This document shows, one piece after another, positions 26,067 to 35,433 of a DNA stretch of 64,000 nucleotides. The notes below the pieces were generated by a model that was given only the letters and a program-made list of their open reading frames with translations, searched no databases and had not been told where the DNA came from. Every line of letters starts with the position of its first letter. Position 1 is the stretch's first letter. The position numbers and the translations under genes were made by a program. The stretch comes from CAMTWZ01 sp041749075. Its GTDB lineage: Bacteria; Bacteroidota; Rhodothermia; Balneolales; HLUCCA01. The stretch covers positions 62,001 through 126,000 of the forward strand of contig JBGTBY010000030.1 in assembly GCA_041749075.1 (NCBI GenBank), in the 5' to 3' direction.

Positions 26067-27437
26067 TCACTTCACCAACATCATCTTCTTCGTGACCGCG
26101 AATCCGTTCGATTCAAGCCGATACAAATACATCCCGCTAGGCAACATCGACGCGTTGAAGGTGACTTGATGCTCCCCCGCCGGCAGGCTGCTATTCACCA
26201 AGACCATGACTTCCCGACCCAAAAGATCATAAACCGCTAATCGAGTTCGTACGGACGCAAGATCTTGCGTCCCCACTGTAAAACGAATCACTGTTTCAGG
26301 ATTAAACGGATTCGGAATGTTCTGATGCAGTTCGATGCTCGCCGGCAACTCGCTTATCACCCGTTCGACGCTGGTGATGTTCCGCTTTACTTTCAGGTTG
26401 AGGATGCGGCGATAGGATGCTTCAATCATCGATTCGTCCAGCTCTCCATCGGCAATGGCCTGCATCACCACATCCGTCACCTGACGAACCAAGCTGGTAC
26501 CATCCCGCAGATTGGTGTTGTACAACAGGATATCCGTCCCGGCGCGGATGGTTTGGATGATGGCGTGCTCAAAGCTATAATTGTTTTTGATGGCGCCCAT
26601 GAACAACTCATCGCTGATCACCACGCCCCGAAAACCCAACTCCCCGCGAAGTTTGTCGGTGATGGCCACGCTGGAGAGCGACGCCGGGTAATCCGTATCC
26701 CAGGTACGCAGCATCAAGTGACCGGTCATCACCATATCAAGCGTGCCGGATTCGGCCAAATCACGGAACGGATCCAATTCGTAGGGAACCCAATAACTGG
26801 TGATGTCGGTGAAGCCTAGATGGGAATCGGCACGGGCGCTGCCATGACCCGGAAAATGCTTCACGGCCGTAGCGATATCACGTGCGGTGAATTCGGCGAT
26901 AAAGGCCTCGGAATGCGCGGTGACAACGGCTGGATCCGGGGAATAACTACGTCCGAGCGCACCGATCGCCGGACTGAATTGAAACGTGTTCACATCCACC
27001 ACTGGCGCAAGATTCACATTGATGCCGACCGATTCAAGCCAACCGGCCATGCGTGCGGCTTGGACACGGGTGGAATCCACCGAATTCCAGACATTGCCCG
27101 TCGTATTGGCGGAATTCGTGGATGTGAATCCGTTCGCTGCGCGGAGCCGAGCCACTTGTCCGCCTTCCTGGTCGGTGGCGATAAATAAATCATATCTCGG
27201 CACCAGCGATTGCAGCTCATCCGTTAACGCAGACATCTGAGCCGGATTCTGCAAATTCGCCCCGAATAGGATCACTCCACCTAAATAGCGTTCGGAAATA
27301 TCCTTCAGCAAGGTGTCTTTGGATGCGGAATTCGTATACGCCACCATCAGCATTTGGCCGATTTTTTCCTGTAACGATACCTGGGCGATAGTCTGTAGAG
27401 GCGCCAGCAATAGCAGCGCGAAGCAAATGGATTTCAT
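26067..27437 (-). CDS. glycoside hydrolase family 3 (beta-N-acetylhexosaminidase type) with sorting domain
   Basis: A 456-residue secreted enzyme with signal peptide MKSICFALLLLAPLQTIAQ. The GH3 barrel has FIATDQEGGQVARL, LAPVVDVNTF, KHFPGHGSARADSHLG (the His-Asp element of NagZ-like enzymes) and the nucleophile Asp in VVISDELFMGAI. Such enzymes remove terminal GlcNAc from cell-wall or chitin fragments. The final 80 residues start LHQNIPNPFNPETVIRF and end KMMLVK, a type A sorting domain pointing to T9SS export. The frame extends to 27491, but the ATG at 27437 begins the signal peptide. NagZ enzymes are normally cytosolic, so a secreted version suggests scavenging or attack on other walls. 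Confidence 0.93.
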   Translation of the reverse strand: MKSICFALLLLAPLQTIAQVSLQEKIGQMLMVAYTNSASKDTLLKDISERYLGGVILFGANLQNPAQMSALTDELQSLVPRYDLFIATDQEGGQVARLRAANGFTSTNSANTTGNVWNSVDSTRVQAARMAGWLESVGINVNLAPVVDVNTFQFSPAIGALGRSYSPDPAVVTAHSEAFIAEFTARDIATAVKHFPGHGSARADSHLGFTDITSYWVPYELDPFRDLAESGTLDMVMTGHLMLRTWDTDYPASLSSVAITDKLRGELGFRGVVISDELFMGAIKNNYSFEHAIIQTIRAGTDILLYNTNLRDGTSLVRQVTDVVMQAIADGELDESMIEASYRRILNLKVKRNITSVERVISELPASIELHQNIPNPFNPETVIRFTVGTQDLASVRTRLAVYDLLGREVMVLVNSSLPAGEHQVTFNASMLPSGMYLYRLESNGFAVTKKMMLVK

Positions 27438-27697
27438 GAGTGATTCAAGGTACGGGGAATCTTTCTGCGTTCTACTGTCCGCAAGTATCACTTAACAACG
27501 CCGTTATGTGGCGATTGCGAGCCGTTCGACGTGCCAGATTACGTAACGATTTCGTCTCGTAAATCAATATATAACAAATAACTACGTCGATTTGACAGGG
27601 CAATAAGTAACACTGTCCGCAAGCTAACATAATCACCTATCCAATTGCATCTTCCACCCTTTATCCTCACTTTGCCCGAAACCACCATCATCTGTCT
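27438..27697. other. 260-nt divergent intergenic region
   Basis: This AT-rich region separates the GH3 gene from the S9-SUMF1 gene and must carry promoters for both. ACTGTCCGCAAG occurs twice, near 27475 and 27611. A TACCTTG lies 8 nt before the GH3 start. No exact TAnnTTTG, RNA gene or open frame worth calling is visible. Confidence 0.4.
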
Positions 27698-30391
27698 ATG
27701 CACGCTTTCTTCGTCCTTTTACTTGGCGTCATCGCCCTGTCGAGCCCCATCCACGCCCAAGATTGGTCGGTCGACGACCTCCTTTCCCAAGAAATGGCTT
27801 CATCCTTCACGTTTTCACCGGATGGAAAATCGGTGGCTTGGGTGAAACGCCGCCCATCCGCAGAAAAAGACCGCTTTGTGGGGGATGTGTGGATCACGCA
27901 TTTGGGTGGCATATCTGTCGCGCTGACGCCCGGTGAAGACTCCGAGTCGGCTCCCTTCTTTTCGAAAGACGGCAAGACCCTGTATTTCGCATCGTCGCGC
28001 GGGGATGGAAACACTTTATGGTCTCTGAGTTTATATGGAGGCGAAGCAGTGGCCGTGCATTCGTTCGCGAATGGCTTCAGCGATGTGAAATGGCTCAATG
28101 AAACGACGATCACGTTTTTGGCGGATGAAGCCGACCTTCGCTACTCCCAAGCCTTCGCCGACCAGAAAGATCAAACCATGGTGATTGAAGACACCACCAC
28201 CTTCAAGCCGAATCGCGTGTTCAGTTTTGATTTGACAACGAAGCAGATCCGTCGACTCACATCGAATAAAACGCCTATAGTGGATTACGGCGTGTCGAAA
28301 GACGGTCGGCATATCGTCACCACGCATGTGAATTCGGCGCATTATAACATCGATGCCCAACCTGCGATGAGCACGTTCTTATGGAATCGGACGGATGGAT
28401 CAAGCAAACACATTCTGGATGGCTATCAAGAACCGTACGACATCAAATTCCCATCCGACAACCGTGGGTTTTTCTTCATCGCCACCCGCTCGATCGACCC
28501 CGAATGGGGCGGATATGGTGTGAGCGAGCTTCACTACTATTCCTATTCCAGCGGCGAGATTTCGAAGATGAATCAAGCCCACGAGTGGGGTGTCGCCTAT
28601 GGATATCATGTGATGGGAAATGATGTGATCACGTCTCTGGCAAACGGTCCGACGCTGATAACAGGCGTGTTCACGCGCTCAGGAACGGCATGGAATCTGA
28701 CGGAAGTGGCCATTGGCAGTGACACGAATCATAGCCGGGTTGTGGCAGTGAGCGACGATTCGAAATCCATGGTCGTGGCTGTGAGTCGTGCGTCCCACCT
28801 TCCGCGCTATCATGTCGCCAATTTCACGCGCGATCGTCGTTCGACCCGCATCACCTTAGGAGATGAAGTGGCGAAACTGAATGCGCATCTCGCATCCAAA
28901 TCGATGCCGAAAGCCGAAGTGATCTGGTGGAAAGGGGCTTTGGGCGATCAGGTGTCCGGCATCCTCTACTATCCCGACAACTATGAAGAAGGTCGGAAGT
29001 ACCCGCTGATGTTGGCGATACATGGTGGTCCGTCGGAAGCGGACATCGACGAATGGTACCAGAACTGGGGCTACTATCCGAAGCTGCTCACTCAGCGTGG
29101 CACCTTTGTATTGCTTCCTAACTATCACGGCTCGTCGAGCCACGGGTACGACTTCAATCAGTCCATCAAAGACGGAAAGTATTATGATTTGCCCGTTGAA
29201 GACATGATCACGGCCGTGCATCACCTGCGCGATGAAGGAAAAGTGGACATGGATTCTCTCGGTGTGATGGGATGGTCGAACGGCGCCATCATCGGCATTG
29301 AACTGACTGTGCGGTATCCGCAGATGTTCAAGGTGCTTGGGTCAGGGGCAGGAGACGTGAACTGGACATCCGATTATGGCACTTGCGAATTCGGCGTGCG
29401 CTTCAACAACAGTTATTTCGGGGATGGGGCCCCTTGGGATGATGTGGACGGCAAGACCTACAATCAGCGCTATATCGACATGTCTCCGTTTTTCGAGCTG
29501 GATAAGGTCATCACGCCCACCATCATCTTCTTCGGAAGTGAAGACCGCGCCGTTCCCCGCGACCAAGGCTGGGAGCATTACCGGGCGCTTCAACAGATCG
29601 GAAAAGCACCGGTCAAATTCGTATGGTTCCCCGGAATGGAACACAGCCTGACGCGTCTCTCCTATCAAAAACGCAAGATCGAAGAAGAATTGGCCTGGTT
29701 CGACCGCTACTTTTTCGGAACGTTCGAGGCTCCGAATTTGAGCTACAAAGAAGAAAGTCCGTTGGGGGATGCGTTTGTGCTTAGCTCAGCCAAGCGGGTG
29801 AGAGGCTTGTTTGGCGAGGTGGTGAACGACACCTTCATTCCGGAAACCGTGGCAACTGGATCGGGTATTTCTGTCGGACGTTTTGAAGTGACTCACTCTC
29901 AGTTCAAGGCATTTCGTGCCGAGCATGTGGTTGAACCAGGATTCGAAAATCATCCCGTAACCGGCATTTCATTAGACGATGCCCGAGCGTATGCGGCTTG
30001 GCTGAGCGATCGGACTGGACGTCAATACCGCCTCCCGAATCCATCCGAAGCCGAAGCGTGGAATGAGATCGCAGTGGAAGCGGGTCCGGATGAGCTCACC
30101 TTGAACTACTTGGCCGGGTATGAATTGGGGGTCCATGATGTGATGAACTTGCGTGCGAAAGTGATGGAATTGCCGATGGAGCGATTGATTCGAGGAGTAG
30201 GCTCGTTCCCACCTGTGAGAATTGGCGATGCTCAGGTATATGATCTCGGCGGGAATGTCTCCGAGCTCTTTGATAACAACGGCTCATTCGGCATTTATGG
30301 CTACTCCGCGATCGATTTCGTGGATGCGGCCGATCCGGAATCAAGAATGGAGTTTTGGCCACTTATCGGGTTTCGAGTCGTTAGTCGTTAG
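27698..30391 (+). CDS. S9-family serine peptidase fused to a SUMF1-like domain
   Basis: An 897-residue exported protein with signal peptide ending SPIHAQ. Residues 20-420 are a beta-propeller (FTFSPDGKSVAWVKRR). The alpha/beta hydrolase has nucleophile Ser near 526 in GWSNGAIIG, Asp near 615 in GSEDRAVP and His near 648 in MEHSLTR. After a linker, residues 722-897 form a formylglycine-enzyme-like (SUMF1) fold: VGRFEVTHSQFKAFRA, HPVTGISLDDARAYAAWLS, YRLPNPSEAEAWNEI, GGNVSELFDN and IGFRVVSR. No catalytic Cys pair of true FGE is visible, so this domain probably binds rather than oxidises. The last codons lie inside a word-repeat island. Confidence 0.92.
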   Translation: MHAFFVLLLGVIALSSPIHAQDWSVDDLLSQEMASSFTFSPDGKSVAWVKRRPSAEKDRFVGDVWITHLGGISVALTPGEDSESAPFFSKDGKTLYFASSRGDGNTLWSLSLYGGEAVAVHSFANGFSDVKWLNETTITFLADEADLRYSQAFADQKDQTMVIEDTTTFKPNRVFSFDLTTKQIRRLTSNKTPIVDYGVSKDGRHIVTTHVNSAHYNIDAQPAMSTFLWNRTDGSSKHILDGYQEPYDIKFPSDNRGFFFIATRSIDPEWGGYGVSELHYYSYSSGEISKMNQAHEWGVAYGYHVMGNDVITSLANGPTLITGVFTRSGTAWNLTEVAIGSDTNHSRVVAVSDDSKSMVVAVSRASHLPRYHVANFTRDRRSTRITLGDEVAKLNAHLASKSMPKAEVIWWKGALGDQVSGILYYPDNYEEGRKYPLMLAIHGGPSEADIDEWYQNWGYYPKLLTQRGTFVLLPNYHGSSSHGYDFNQSIKDGKYYDLPVEDMITAVHHLRDEGKVDMDSLGVMGWSNGAIIGIELTVRYPQMFKVLGSGAGDVNWTSDYGTCEFGVRFNNSYFGDGAPWDDVDGKTYNQRYIDMSPFFELDKVITPTIIFFGSEDRAVPRDQGWEHYRALQQIGKAPVKFVWFPGMEHSLTRLSYQKRKIEEELAWFDRYFFGTFEAPNLSYKEESPLGDAFVLSSAKRVRGLFGEVVNDTFIPETVATGSGISVGRFEVTHSQFKAFRAEHVVEPGFENHPVTGISLDDARAYAAWLSDRTGRQYRLPNPSEAEAWNEIAVEAGPDELTLNYLAGYELGVHDVMNLRAKVMELPMERLIRGVGSFPPVRIGDAQVYDLGGNVSELFDNNGSFGIYGYSAIDFVDAADPESRMEFWPLIGFRVVSR

Positions 30392-30474
30392 TCGTTTGTT
30401 GTTTGTTGTTTGTTAAAAGATGCCCATTAAAGAGTCTTCTACAACAAACCACTAACGACTAACAACAAACTCTT
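30375..30474. repeat. quasi-palindromic word island (TTAGTCG/TTGTTTG type) spanning two stop codons
   Basis: The left arm (about 30375-30414) repeats GTTAGTC and TTTGTTG words. The right arm (about 30440-30470) carries the complement (ACAACAAAC, ACTAACG, ACTAACAAC). The arms reach into the ends of both convergent genes. As a result the S9-SUMF1 protein and the ferredoxin both finish in the same four residues, VVSR. Confidence 0.65.
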
Positions 30475-30805
30475 CCACAACTTTTCCACCCACCAAATGC
30501 TCCTGTATAATTCGCTCTAACACCTCCGGTGTGCAGCCTCGATACCAGACGCCTTCGGGGTAGACCACCGCAATCGGTCCACCCATGCAGATGCGCAGAC
30601 ACCCCACTTTCGATCGTGCGATGCCTCCTTTCTCCGATAATCCCAACTCGGACAATCGGTTTTTCAGATACTCCCAACTGACCAGGCTGTCCTGACCATT
30701 GCAACATTTCTTGCCCGATTCGTCGGTGCATAAAAAGATGTGACGGCGGATGTCGGGGATGCCGACTTTCACCATCTTCGCCTGGACCTCAGCTTCTAAA
30801 GACAT
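30452..30805 (-). CDS. thioredoxin-like [2Fe-2S] ferredoxin
   Basis: A 117-residue cytosolic protein of the (2Fe-2S) ferredoxin family with a thioredoxin fold. The ligand Cys residues are in FLCTDESGKKCCNG near residues 25-36 and in KVGCLRICMGGPIAVVYPEG near 70-80. The C-terminal half has VWYRGCTPEVLERIIQEHL. It probably serves as an electron carrier. The start at 30805 overlaps the stop of the S46 peptidase gene by 1 nt (TGATG). The last residues, EEFVVSR, are encoded by the inverted-repeat arm. Confidence 0.88.
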   Translation of the reverse strand: MSLEAEVQAKMVKVGIPDIRRHIFLCTDESGKKCCNGQDSLVSWEYLKNRLSELGLSEKGGIARSKVGCLRICMGGPIAVVYPEGVWYRGCTPEVLERIIQEHLVGGKVVEEFVVSR

Positions 30806-32976
30806 CAGTCCATCAACTCCTTCACCAGCGCATCGGCTTTGTAGACGTGTCTGAGCGCGGCGAGCATCCCTCTCACATCCACACTTACGCAACGTGCCCG
30901 ATCGGTGTCGAATATGAAATCGTTGGAGCCCATGCCTTCGATGTTGCTGTCGAACGCGAGTCCAACCACTTCCAAATTGCGGTTCAAGATCGGGGAGCCA
31001 GAATTCCCACCGATGATGTCGTTTGTGGAGACGAAGTTCAATGGTGTGGCCAAATCCAATGCCACGGGCGGCTTCTGCCAACGCGTTGGCAAATCCCATG
31101 GATGTGCGCCTTTGTGCGATGCGGCGCGGTCGTACATCCCATAAAAGGTCGTATTCACCGGCGCCGTGGTGCCGTTGTACTCATAGCCTTTCACGATTCC
31201 ATCCGAAATGCGAAGCGAAAATGTGGCATCCGGCGGACGCGTCGTCTCATACACCGCATACCAAGCCTCGCCCAATTGGGTCTGGATGGCCTCTTCTTGT
31301 TCGGTCAATTCACCATAGGCGGCTTGATTCTGCAGCACATCCATCAAAAATACCTTCGCGATCTTATAGGCGGGGTCGCCCTCCAATCCCTCAAACGAAC
31401 CGGACGTGATACGCAAGTTGAACGCGTCCATATCCGCGAACAGAGACGATTCAAGAATGGATGAAGCGATTTCGGATGGGGTTGATGTACCGAATGCTTC
31501 CATTACGGATGGGTGCATCGGACCTAGATTTTCGATCACCATCGTCAGGCGGTCTTCAATCAACCGGCGCTCATAGAATTCCGGAAGATTTTCCAAGGCC
31601 ATCACTTGCTGGCGCAAACCTTCCAAGTTTTCCGCCGGCGCGCCTTGTGATTTGTAGAAATCATATAAGTGTCCGAAAAACGCGCGTTGCAAGCTCACAG
31701 CCACATACGGACTTCCGGGATACAAAGCCAACCAACTCACATACAACGGTGCGAATTCGGCTTTTTGGTCCTGCACATCCTGCAGTTGCGCATACAAAGG
31801 CAGATAGGTTGCCTTCAAGGTTTCATCTGCTTCGATGGCGGCGATGAAGGAATTCTCGTTGGCTTTGCGACGACCCAAGAATTCCGGATTGTTTAATGCG
31901 TCGATCTGTCCACCAAATAGTTTCTCGGTATTCGCCAATCCGAAGATCTCATTGCGGATGTCGCGTTTGTCCGCTTCAACCGGATCATGATCGTAGTAGG
32001 CTTGCATCGACGACATCAGATTCACGAACAGACGATGCATCAGCACATCCCCTACTTGTCCGCGATACAACAATTGGGAGACGGTTTGCTGACGCGTCGT
32101 GGAACCCGGATTTCCGATCAAGAACACCAGTTCATCTTCTGCGGCACCGGTGCGGCTCCATTTGAAATAATTGGCTGTGGTATTGAGCGGCTGTCCATCT
32201 TCATCATACACGCGGTAAAAGGACATGTCCAAGTTATAGCGAGGAAAGGTGAAGTTGTCCGGATCTCCCCCGAAATACCCCATCTGCAGTTCGGGAGCCA
32301 TCACCAGGCGGACATCCCGATAGCGGCGATACACATACAAACTGTAACGTCCGCCATTGAACAGCGAAATCACCTGGATTTCATATTTCTGCTCATCCCC
32401 ACCCAATTCATCCAAGGTTTGGGCGATGATGGCTTCGATGTTGGCTTCGCGTCGTGCCGCTTTTTCTGCTTCGGTTTCATCAAGCACTAGATTGTTTACC
32501 ACTTCGGCGGTCACATCGCGCAATGAAATGAGTTGATCCACCCAAGCTTCCGGAATCGCGCGCTCATCCGATAATGTGGCTGCGACAAATCCATTATCGA
32601 GCAGGTTTTCGCCTTCCTTCGACACCGCGCTCACACTTTCACGGGCGCAGTGGTGGTTGGTCATCACCAATCCGCGGGGCGACACGAACGAGCCGGAACA
32701 TCCCGGAATGCGCACAGACGACATCCGAGCTTTTTCCATCCATGCTTCGCTGGCTTCGAACCCATAGGTGCTGCTGAAATACTCATAAGGCGGATATTCG
32801 AAGGTCCACATCCGTCCGTTGTCAAATTCTTTCGCCGGGATGGCGCTGATGGTGGCCGCATCGAATCGCGATACCGTACGGATGGAATCGATGGTGACGG
32901 TTTCAAGCAGTTCCGGTTTGCTGGTTGCGCATGCGCCGAGGAACAGCACAGCCGCTAGGAAATAGAAGGATTTCAT
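30805..32976 (-). CDS. S46-family dipeptidyl peptidase (DPP7/DPP11 type), lipoprotein
   Basis: A 723-residue peptidase that removes dipeptides from peptide N-termini in the periplasm or at the surface. The N-terminus has a lipobox (LGAC near residue 15). The chymotrypsin-like catalytic elements are GCSGSFVSPRGLVMTNHHC (His) and IIGGNSGSPILNRNLEVVG (Ser near 655-660), as in DPP7 and DPP11. The P1 preference is set by a residue near the Ser that cannot be assigned safely here. With the M28 and two S9 enzymes in this window, it points to a peptide-consuming lifestyle. Confidence 0.95.
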   Translation of the reverse strand: MKSFYFLAAVLFLGACATSKPELLETVTIDSIRTVSRFDAATISAIPAKEFDNGRMWTFEYPPYEYFSSTYGFEASEAWMEKARMSSVRIPGCSGSFVSPRGLVMTNHHCARESVSAVSKEGENLLDNGFVAATLSDERAIPEAWVDQLISLRDVTAEVVNNLVLDETEAEKAARREANIEAIIAQTLDELGGDEQKYEIQVISLFNGGRYSLYVYRRYRDVRLVMAPELQMGYFGGDPDNFTFPRYNLDMSFYRVYDEDGQPLNTTANYFKWSRTGAAEDELVFLIGNPGSTTRQQTVSQLLYRGQVGDVLMHRLFVNLMSSMQAYYDHDPVEADKRDIRNEIFGLANTEKLFGGQIDALNNPEFLGRRKANENSFIAAIEADETLKATYLPLYAQLQDVQDQKAEFAPLYVSWLALYPGSPYVAVSLQRAFFGHLYDFYKSQGAPAENLEGLRQQVMALENLPEFYERRLIEDRLTMVIENLGPMHPSVMEAFGTSTPSEIASSILESSLFADMDAFNLRITSGSFEGLEGDPAYKIAKVFLMDVLQNQAAYGELTEQEEAIQTQLGEAWYAVYETTRPPDATFSLRISDGIVKGYEYNGTTAPVNTTFYGMYDRAASHKGAHPWDLPTRWQKPPVALDLATPLNFVSTNDIIGGNSGSPILNRNLEVVGLAFDSNIEGMGSNDFIFDTDRARCVSVDVRGMLAALRHVYKADALVKELMD

Positions 32977-33027
32977 GAGAAGATGAAAAAAAGGAATAAG
33001 AATTCGACCTACTGAAAAATAAGGGAA

Positions 33028-33954
33028 TCAGACGAGCGAATCCCAATCGGCGCGACCCACAATCTGGTTCATGGCCACGGCCGATTCCACCCGCGCGCGA
33101 TGATCGAAGGTGACATCAATCCGACCTAAAACAATCCCACTATGCCCGACTTGGGTCACCATCACACGCTGACCGACACTGTTCGTCAGGATTTCCGGAG
33201 TGGGGATGAAGGTATGCGAATGTCCGCCGATGATCAGATCGATACCGCTCGATTTCTGAGCCAATTCCACATCATTTCTGTAGCCATGATGCGTGAGCGC
33301 GATCACATAATCGCAGTTCTTGCGGTACTTGAGAAAATTGCCATAATAATCGGCATATCGGTTCGGATTGAGAAAGCGAATGCCTTCGTGATGCGAGGCT
33401 AGTACCAATCCTGCAAAATCAACTCCGATTCCGAGAATCCCGATCTGCAAGCCGTCGATTTCTTTGATGATGTAGGGTTTCACGACATCCGCCATAGGCG
33501 ACGTCCCGAAATCATAATTCGCACAGACAAATGGAAACCGGCCGTGATGGTGGACGTTCATGAATCCGTCCACTTTGTTATCGAACTCATGGTTTCCGAT
33601 GGCCATCGCATCATATCCCATCATCGTCATCGCCTTGAAATCGGGCTCGGCGCTATAAAAATTGAAGTATGGCGTGCCTTGAAAGACATCGCCCGCATCC
33701 AATAACATCACATTTTGCTGTGAGGAACGAACATCCTTGATGAGAGTCGCGCGACGTGCGATGCCACCTAATCCCGCATTCGAACCCGTTCCGGTGGGAA
33801 ACGGATCGAGCCGGGCATGGGTATCGTTCGTGTGGAGGATGGATAAGACACGACTACCGCGCTTCGGTGCGCCGAAAAGCGATGATGCGGGAAGTAGCCC
33901 GGTTCCCAGCGTCACCAAGCCCAACTGACGAAGAAAATTCTTGCGGGATGTCAT
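33028..33954 (-). CDS. 5'-nucleotidase-family metallophosphoesterase, N-terminal half
   Basis: A 308-residue protein with a twin-arginine-like leader (MTSRKNFLRQLGLVTLGTG). It has all metallophosphatase motifs: ILHTNDTHARLDPFP, LLDAGDVFQG, AIGNHEFDN, ALTHHGYRND and IIGGHSHTF. These correspond to the catalytic domain of UshA/5'-nucleotidase. The C-terminal substrate domain is absent here but is encoded by the gene immediately upstream, with a 4-nt overlap. The two products probably form a split enzyme. Substrates may be nucleotides or other phosphate esters. Confidence 0.9.
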   Translation of the reverse strand: MTSRKNFLRQLGLVTLGTGLLPASSLFGAPKRGSRVLSILHTNDTHARLDPFPTGTGSNAGLGGIARRATLIKDVRSSQQNVMLLDAGDVFQGTPYFNFYSAEPDFKAMTMMGYDAMAIGNHEFDNKVDGFMNVHHHGRFPFVCANYDFGTSPMADVVKPYIIKEIDGLQIGILGIGVDFAGLVLASHHEGIRFLNPNRYADYYGNFLKYRKNCDYVIALTHHGYRNDVELAQKSSGIDLIIGGHSHTFIPTPEILTNSVGQRVMVTQVGHSGIVLGRIDVTFDHRARVESAVAMNQIVGRADWDSLV

Positions 33955-34685
33955 CTTATGCGGCCCTCCAGACGTGGGTTTGGATTCGGATTGAGGATGA
34001 ACTGGCGGATGAAGATGTCACGCACATTCAAGGGATAATCCACACGCTCAAGCGGTTTCCATAACGTGGGGAAATCACCGCCACCATCGGCCAGATAATT
34101 ATGTGTGGCCACCCAGTAGATGGAATCGGGAATCACTGGCGCATTTCCAATCAACACATCCTGCGCTTTTCCATCTTCGATTCGAAAACGGATGCCACTT
34201 ACCGGCTCCCCTCCGAACGCGGCGATTTCATCGGCAAGTGTCAACAATTGTGTTCCGTTGAACTTCATCACTACAAGCGCATTATCGAACGGCATGAGTT
34301 CATAGACACGCCCGACCGTGATCGGACCTTCATCCAACGGAACCCGCAAGCCGCCGTTGTTGATGATGGCCATGTGAATGACATGTCCGCGCAGCGATAC
34401 CGCGGCGTATCGAACCATATCGGCGGTCAAATTCCCTAAGGTGCCTTCCGGCTTCGACTTGGTGATTTCATATGGCGCTTGGGCGATCACCATGCCCATG
34501 CTCACGACCAATCGGCTCGAGTAGGGATGCAGCAAGGCCAGAATGTCGGGATCGGAAATGACCGTCGAATCGATGCGGACATTGCGCTCCGTTTCATTCG
34601 TAACAACGGGATAGGTGATGGTAGCGGTGGAGGCGCATCCTTGCGCGACCAAAAGTCCGACGAGAAGCCAGTGGTTAATTCGCAT
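33951..34685 (-). CDS. 5'-nucleotidase C-terminal domain protein, lipoprotein
   Basis: A 244-residue lipoprotein (lipobox around QGC near residue 17) equivalent to the C-terminal domain of 5'-nucleotidases. Recognisable parts are TLGNLTADMVRYAA, IINNGGLRVPLDEGPIT, VYELMPFDNALVVMKFNG and THNYLADGGGDFPTL. In full-length enzymes this domain binds the nucleoside. Its stop codon overlaps the start of the metallophosphatase gene by ATGA, so the pair should be made together. The 5' end overlaps the upstream gene by 11 nt. Confidence 0.9.
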   Translation of the reverse strand: MRINHWLLVGLLVAQGCASTATITYPVVTNETERNVRIDSTVISDPDILALLHPYSSRLVVSMGMVIAQAPYEITKSKPEGTLGNLTADMVRYAAVSLRGHVIHMAIINNGGLRVPLDEGPITVGRVYELMPFDNALVVMKFNGTQLLTLADEIAAFGGEPVSGIRFRIEDGKAQDVLIGNAPVIPDSIYWVATHNYLADGGGDFPTLWKPLERVDYPLNVRDIFIRQFILNPNPNPRLEGRIR

Positions 34686-35433
34686 CCTGTGCGCGCTGTC
34701 GGATCAGATCCTGGAACGTGAGGACACGGTACCCGGCCGGAATGTCCAGTTTCAACGTAGAAGCTGCTGCTTTTTTGATTTCGGTGAATTCGATCACTTC
34801 AAAGGTGGATCCGTTGTGGATGGTTTCGACCCGAAGCGGGGTTTGTCCGTCTCGGAATACGTCTTGAATGGGCAAGATACCGGATATGCCCGCATCCGCA
34901 ACCCAAGGTTCAGCCAACATTCCCCAGAAAATCCGGAAGCGGTCGCTGATCCATAATTTCGCACCACGAGCTTCGTCTTCCACCTTAGCTGACCAAACAA
35001 TGGTCGGATATCCCAAGATGGTTTTTGTCGCAGTGGTCTCGGTCCATTCCAGATTCGGAACCGTGAAAAAGTTCAATGCATTCTGACTATCCTGCTTTCT
35101 GGCCATGGAAATCAGCGTGGAAATGGCTTGGATTTCCTCTTTCGACATCACAATGGCCGTTTTCTGATCGGTGAGAAACACGAAATCTTGTTTGTCGTGA
35201 CGAATGATGAGGTCTGTGGCACCCACTTCCTTCAAGATGCCGGATGGCTCCGTGCCACTGATCGCATACAAGCGGATTCGCTGACGCGACATCTCGACCT
35301 GTAAGATTCGCTCACCGGATTTTGCGCCTCCAACTTCCGGTTTGTACCGATATAGGGTGAACGCGCCTTCGAAATACGTCGGAGGTTGCACAGTGAATGT
35401 GAGGGCGAAAACGACGAGTAGGATGTGGATCAT
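34675..35433 (-). CDS. exported protein of unknown function (DUF4412-like)
   Basis: A 252-residue protein with a short signal peptide (MIHILLVVFALTFTV). The mature part contains YFEGAFTLYRYKPEVGG, ILQVEMSRQRIRLYAI, DLIIRHDKQDFVFLTDQKTA and LGYPTIVWSAKVED. This resembles DUF4412-type periplasmic proteins, which have a lipocalin or LolA-like beta fold. The frame extends to 35472, but the ATG at 35433 forms an ATGA overlap with the mnmA stop codon. It sits between mnmA and the split nucleotidase. Function unknown. Confidence 0.78.
   Translation of the reverse strand: MIHILLVVFALTFTVQPPTYFEGAFTLYRYKPEVGGAKSGERILQVEMSRQRIRLYAISGTEPSGILKEVGATDLIIRHDKQDFVFLTDQKTAIVMSKEEIQAISTLISMARKQDSQNALNFFTVPNLEWTETTATKTILGYPTIVWSAKVEDEARGAKLWISDRFRIFWGMLAEPWVADAGISGILPIQDVFRDGQTPLRVETIHNGSTFEVIEFTEIKKAAASTLKLDIPAGYRVLTFQDLIRQRAQDAN

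Noticed and set aside
27475..27623. ACTGTCCGCAAG direct repeats and a TAACAACGCCGTTA palindrome, considered as an integron attC site.
   Set aside because: The core does not match RYYYAAC/GTTRRRY properly, and there is no integrase gene or cassette structure.
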